Part shown: piece by piece, positions 59,376 to 64,000 of the stretch
Position numbering within the stretch: the stretch's first letter is position 1
How the letters are laid out: each line of letters starts with the position of its first letter
DNA from: Paramacrobiotus metropolitanus
Lineage: Eukaryota; Tardigrada; Eutardigrada; Parachela; Macrobiotidae
DNA length: 64,000 nt
Assembly: GCF_019649055.1 (NCBI RefSeq)
Contig: NW_026570222.1
Span: 3,658,001 to 3,722,000 of the forward strand
Direction: 5' to 3'
The notes under the pieces: generated by a model
The model's input: only the letters and a program-made list of their open reading frames with translations
The model's database searches: none
Told to the model about the DNA's origin: nothing
Made by a program: the position numbers and the translations under genes

Positions 59376-59751
59376 ACACATCATATTTGTAGCACAAAAG
59401 CGTTTATAAGTGAAACCCTAGTTTTTCGTCCAATATATGATGGCCCATGCCAGTTCATTCTTTTAAAAAAGAAGCCTTTTTTTCCCGTCTGTTTTGTCCA
59501 AATACACGGGCGTGCTTTTGCAGTTCTGTACCATGCACCTGTACCGAAGCAGAAGTTAAGCATCTACAGCATTTTGCTACAATTAAGACTAAAACGCTTA
59601 GGCAGTTAAAGGTAGAAAACACCAGAAATGGCAAATGTAAGTACTGCTTCGAGTTTCACAGCTGTATTCCGATAAAACTGGAAGAAAGGGACTCACGTTA
59701 GTGCTGGATCTGCTGGTACATCGTTATGAGACAATGTAGTGCAACTCAAAA

Positions 59752-59757
59752 AATAAA
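59752..59757 (+). terminator. Candidate poly(A) signal of the eys-like gene
   Basis: AATAAA 377 bases after the stop codon and 66 bases before the MRTO4 stop on the other strand, so the two convergent 3' ends may overlap. Confidence 0.5.
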
Positions 59758-59822
59758 GCGTACAATTTTAAGTCGGAACATAATTGCAGATTGTGCAATA
59801 CAAAATTTAAAAGCGCAACTGT

Positions 59823-61349
59823 TCACTCATCACCCATTTTATCATCGGTATCATCAGATTTTTTAACCTCTCTAGCGCTCAGCTTTTTAAGTTTCCCAGT
59901 TTTCTTCGTCCAGAGATACTGTAACCGGAAGCCGAAACTGGCCATAGGAAGCTCGAACAGTTTCTAAAAATACAGAAATGTATGCCAATTATTAAATGTA
60001 CGCCAAACCAAAAAAGATCTAGAACACAGAGTGCAATAATTACTAGCGACTGCAACTATGTACTGTAATATGCCGACTGCAGCGCAGATGCACAGTAATT
60101 TTGCGGCAGCTACAGAATAATATTAAAAGCGGATACCGTATGCATGCATGCACTTACCAGAATTTTGCACTGTTCTGGAGTTAAAATGTCCCCTTCCGTG
60201 CACACAGTAAAATCTTTACTCAGAGTAACCACTCCTTTATCCAGAACTGTCGGAAGTCCCAGTTGGCGAAGATGCGGCTCGATAGCATGGGAGAACTGCT
60301 TCTGAGGCCCTGCGTCCAGGACAACCGTTTCTGTGGCGCGAAAGCCCGATCTGGCATATTCTTTAATTTTATGAGAACGAAAGAATCTGTAAAGTATATC
60401 CAACAACTATGTGTGTATTCTAGAGCATACCAAAATATTCAAAGTCGATTCGTCGAAACTTACGCCAACGTCTCGTCTTTCCGTCGACTAGTCAAAAGGA
60501 GTCCGCGCTGTCCTTGTAGCTGTGCCGACAGTTTGGCCAAACCGGGAGCCTGCTCATCCGCAACATCACGACCCAGAGCGATTTGCAAAAGGTTATTCTT
60601 TCCCATGAAAAACCTAGAAAAAAATAACTAAGCACGCGCTAACACATCCCACGACACTAGCGGCAGATTGTTTCCAATCTGTAGTTGACCTGTACTTCTA
60701 TCATCAATTCGGAACTTGGAAACACCGTTTACACTGTATTCGCACACAACAGTTGACGTCTGATCAATAACTATAATTACTTGCTATCCTTCCAATCTTC
60801 GCGAACATCTTTTATGAGATTATTTCTCGGATTTCGGATCTCAAACACGTATATATACTTGAAATCTTCAATGCTGCGCCGCACCTAAAGGTAAAAAAAG
60901 TCATTGATTACAGCCGGCAAATGGCGCCGCTTTGAAAACACCACGAAATGATGCGACACCTTGAAAACTGCCGTTCACGCGATAAAGAGAAATAAAAGCA
61001 GACTTCTAAATACAGTACAGTAATTAAAATTAATTATAACCAGAGAGGGACCTCTGAGCTGTGTCACAGCTGCCCCGGGGAGGACTGCCAGCCAAAATTT
61101 AGACTGGTGAAATGCGTGCATCTAATTATTCGTGCGGACGTACCTCACTGATCAACGAACTTTTTTCCTCCTTCCCTTTTGATTTAGTTTTCGTCAACGG
61201 AACTGCAAAGGCAAAATAGTTGGTAATGTACTTAAAACAAAGAACATATGTCTTTCCAAATTTAAAAGTGCTCAAAGTTAAAAACGTTACGATTTTCACA
61301 GCTGTACTGTACAGACCGTACCTTCACGATTTCTCTTCGACTTCGGCAT
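59823..61349 (-). CDS. MRTO4: mRNA turnover protein 4 (ribosome assembly factor)
   Basis: Nucleolar paralogue of ribosomal stalk protein P0 that holds the P0 site on pre-60S particles. Six exons in gene order: 61322-61349, 61144-61202, 60781-60884, 60464-60613, 60158-60386, 59823-59963; 236 residues against about 239 in human. The start MPKSKR is conserved, followed by VPLTKTKSKGKEEKSSLISE, FKYIYVFEIRNPRNNLIKDV, KFFMGKNNLLQIALGRD, QRGLLLTSR, the signature HAIEPHLRQLGLPTVLDKG with VVTLSKDFTVC, GDILTPEQCKIL, and a short acidic end DDTDDKMGDE. The first coding exon is only 28 bases. It is convergent with the eys-like gene and divergent from 14-3-3. Confidence 0.96.
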
Positions 61350-63268
61350 CTTTAAACAGCGGTTCCAAGGCCTCCGTAGGCTGGTACAGTCTTAGGTATG
61401 TCCGGACCGTCTTGCGTTCCAAGCGTAACGGTACTTCGACTGAAAGCCCAGATGGCTGAAATTTACCAGCTCCAGCTGCAAGCACCAACTGGAAAGCTGA
61501 AACCGTGCACCGCTTTATCGAATACTCCTTAGCATCACTGTAAAGACACTTTAATAATCCTGGACGAAGTGACCATGCTCTGTGCGTTAAAACTGACTGG
61601 TTAAGCGATTACTCTGCCGAGATTTTAAAAAAACTTCTGATTTTGTTTGAAAAAATTTGCTGATAAATTAAAATATGTAAGGAAGACTGTAAGCGGCAGT
61701 ATATAAAATTGGCCAAATCTACCGGGAAAATGGTATGATAACCGTAAGGTCCGTAAGACCCTGAACAAGAATACTGCATTGGTAATTGGTTTAATTTTGT
61801 TAAAAGTTTCTTGGGGTAAGTGCCCCTGAATAATCAGGTGCTCGGCGCGCATTTACGAGGCAGAGAGCCATATGGCGGTAAGGAACGAATGGCCAAGCCT
61901 AAAAAAACCGAAGATGGAGCGCGTGTATACTAGCCAGGCAGTCGCGCGGGCTCATGTTTTGACACATGAAAACGCCTCGGCAAAAATCTCGATGTGGATT
62001 GGCTTGTTTTGCTCTTAGCGACAGCTTTCCATTCTCCGGTCAGGATTTTTCTGTAAAATCCGAGTCAAGATGCAAAAAAGTAATGCAGAAAAATTTCAAG
62101 TTAAATTTAAAAATTGATACCGAATCGGCAAGGGCAACTGGTCACGTAAGCTGCTTTATTGCGTTGAGTTGCGTAAGGTTAGTTGGCACAGAAATTTACC
62201 GATGTAAGGGCAAAACAAAACGTGCCACATGTAGGCATATCGGTTAATGTAAGTAGCTTTTGCTAAGCAAAGAGCACTATCATTTCGGAAGCCATTCTGT
62301 TTAAAACCAAACATTTCGGAAAAGAAAAACCCAAAGAACACAGGAACAACATAAGAAAACATGAAACCCATCTAACAGCCGCTAAAGCGTTTTAATTTAA
62401 AAAAACTTTTTTGCATTACTTGCATTTTAAAATAACTTCATTAATTTTATAACTTCTGTTTTTCAACAAATCCTGTGGATGGCGGAGTCTCGTTGGAGAT
62501 GTCAGATAAGCAGTTTAATTCGATGACCGAATCGGACCAGAGCTTTTTTGTTCATGATTTTTGTGTCAAATACGCGTTGCGTAGCAAATAACGTGCTGTA
62601 CGTACGTTATATGAGTTTAGCAATAGAGGGCGCGGAGAACACAGTGTAAGAGGCTAAGAGCTAGTTACTTGCTGTTTAGAGGCGTTAGCCATTTGCCATT
62701 CGTTGTGATGCCAGCTTTGCAAACGCATCCTGTCATTCTGGAACTTGCCGTCTGATAGATTTGTTCTTTTGCTCTGCCTTGTAGAAGCTGGAAGGTACTG
62801 TACTTTTCCTTTTTGAGCGAAATCAGCTTTTTTACCTATAATCTGGTTGCTCAAGGTAAGAGAATCGGGAATATAGACTTAGATTATAGTACGATATGGC
62901 CAGGAACGTTGTATCCGCAGAAAGACTTGATATATTTCATTGGCTCCTTGAAGTAGATCAACTGACACACCGAGACGGCGCAGTGTGCCAGAGTCTTATC
63001 GATTTATTCAGCGTGGTGTTTGAACTGGCTCTTTGCTAGTCTGTGTGAGGATCACTTCTGCGATTAGGGTACCAAGTATGTGCTAATCGGAGGAAGAACA
63101 GTTTTGTGTTTGGTAGGTGAATTCATCTAAAAAGGCCCCGTATATTCGTCCCGTATACGGTATCCCTGCAGTGAAGGTCGGTAACCTTGCTGCTTCTGCT
63201 GCGTACAGTCAACGGGCAGACCTACTTCCTTTAAACGCGACACTTCAGATTTCCCTGTACATTTCACA
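61350..63268. other. Divergent region between MRTO4 and 14-3-3
   Basis: About 1.9 kb. It should hold the MRTO4 promoter and the promoter and 5' UTR (possibly with an intron) of 14-3-3. Small frames show no domain. A T/A-rich core occupies 62300-62470. Confidence 0.5.
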
Positions 63269-63562
63269 ATGGAAAAGGACGAATTAGTTCAGCGTGCAAA
63301 GCTGGCCGAACAGGCTGAGCGCTACGATGATATGGCATCGGCGATGAAGAACGTAACGGAGCTCGGTGTGGAGCTGAGCAACGAAGAAAGAAATCTCCTG
63401 AGTGTTGCCTACAAGAATGTGGTAGGTGCCCGTCGTTCCTCCTGGAGAGTCATTTCCTCCATTGAACAGAAAACTGAGGGATCCGAGAAGAAACAGCAGA
63501 TGGCCAAGGAGTACCGCGAGAAGGTGGAGAAGGAACTCCGCGAAATCTGCAATGATGTCCTG
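63269..63562 (+). CDS. YWHAZ: 14-3-3 protein (zeta-like), first coding exon; gene runs off the window
   Basis: Phosphoserine/threonine-binding dimeric adaptor. The exon encodes residues 1-98: [20 protein letters not shown] (dimer helices), [20 protein letters not shown], and [14 protein letters not shown] with the phosphopeptide-binding Lys/Arg residues, through [10 protein letters not shown]. It ends in phase 0 at a good donor (CTG|GTAAGT). The remaining ~150 residues must lie beyond 64000. The zeta label rests on similarity of this exon only; other isoforms are close. Confidence 0.96.
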
Positions 63563-64000
63563 GTAAGTTGGACCGTAGTAGGTATAGTACAAAGTTGCAT
63601 TTTAAAGCTTTCGAGTGGATCAGGGCGGATGTGGTAGTTGTCCCTGTAGCGGCCTAAGCAACCTGACGTAAGCAACTCCCACTGTTGCATAAACAAGTTT
63701 CGGTAAACAAGTCATGTGTTGTGAAATGACTATGAAATATACGACATGGCAGATTCGTAGAAAGAAAATCCGTTTTCATTTATTTCGGGTGGGAATGTGT
63801 GAAATTGAGACTTTGGATACTTTCGCCTTGGAGCAGTATTCGGATCCCAATTTCGGTGTGAACTCTTACGGATCAATGTAGAGCGTTGCTGATGTCACGA
63901 TTGGCGTAGGATACTATCGATCGGGTTAATGAGTAATCGCAGGTTGGCAGTGTATCGTGACGGGTTGATAAGGATTTCCACTTGGGTGCCGGGTTCGTGT
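63563..64000 (+). other. Start of 14-3-3 intron 1, to window end
   Basis: Begins GTAAGT and shows no further 14-3-3 coding sequence before the window ends. Open frames crossing 63562 are read-through of the exon. Confidence 0.7.

Overview
The window looks like a compact invertebrate animal genome. Ten protein-coding genes fall in 64 kb on both strands. Most are split by GT-AG introns, mostly tens to a few hundred bases with a few of 2-3 kb. Intergenic DNA is AT-rich and holds small DNA-transposon derivatives. The gene set is metazoan: a NitFhit fusion, eRF3 with a PABP-binding motif, diacylglycerol kinase theta, 14-3-3 and an EGF/laminin-G matrix protein. The Nit-Fhit fusion points to an invertebrate. 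An ecdysozoan such as a tardigrade is my guess, but the sequence alone does not prove it. No rRNA, no CRISPR array, and no recognisable retrovirus-like or Polinton-like element was seen.

Layout. 72-775: foldback (long inverted repeat) element, copy 1. 1514-5756 (+): tetraspanin. 6575-11992 (-): pseudouridine-5'-phosphate glycosidase with only a stub of the usual PfkB kinase half; its 3-kb intron carries a 136-bp-arm inverted repeat. 13732-16550 (-): NitFhit. 17583-18292: foldback copy 2, lying between ~100-bp direct repeats. 18935-19480 (+): GTP cyclohydrolase feedback regulatory protein (GFRP) with a novel C-terminal tail. 19968-20460: hAT-type MITE with perfect 8-bp target duplication. 20799-23380 (-): eRF3/GSPT1. 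24195-24845 (+): intronless membrin/GOSR2. 24846-28017: intergenic, with hairpins and a TA-flanked MITE. 28018-34200: about 6 kb of minisatellites of three unit types (45, about 28 and 30 bp), in a higher-order arrangement, ending in CCAAT-containing modules. 34201-37484: no gene recognised. 37485-46556 (+): diacylglycerol kinase theta, 17 exons found. 48649-59375 (+): eyes-shut-like secreted EGF/LamG protein, 23 exons. 59823-61349 (-): MRTO4. 63269 to window end (+): first coding exon of 14-3-3.

The genes are housekeeping and signalling genes with no operon-like logic. GSPT1/GOSR2 and MRTO4/14-3-3 are head-to-head pairs. The tetraspanin and PsuG genes, GFRP and GSPT1, and eys and MRTO4 are tail-to-tail. 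Exon models were built by hand from splice sites and reading phase. For every complete gene the phases close exactly from start to stop. The 5' end of DGK and the last exon of PsuG are the least certain points.

Most noteworthy non-coding features: the minisatellite block bounded by GC-rich palindromes; foldback elements carrying a TGACGTCA palindrome near both ends; two 5' splice sites of the eys-like gene lying inside perfect inverted repeats; a GC-AG intron in DGK; and two miRNA-like hairpins.
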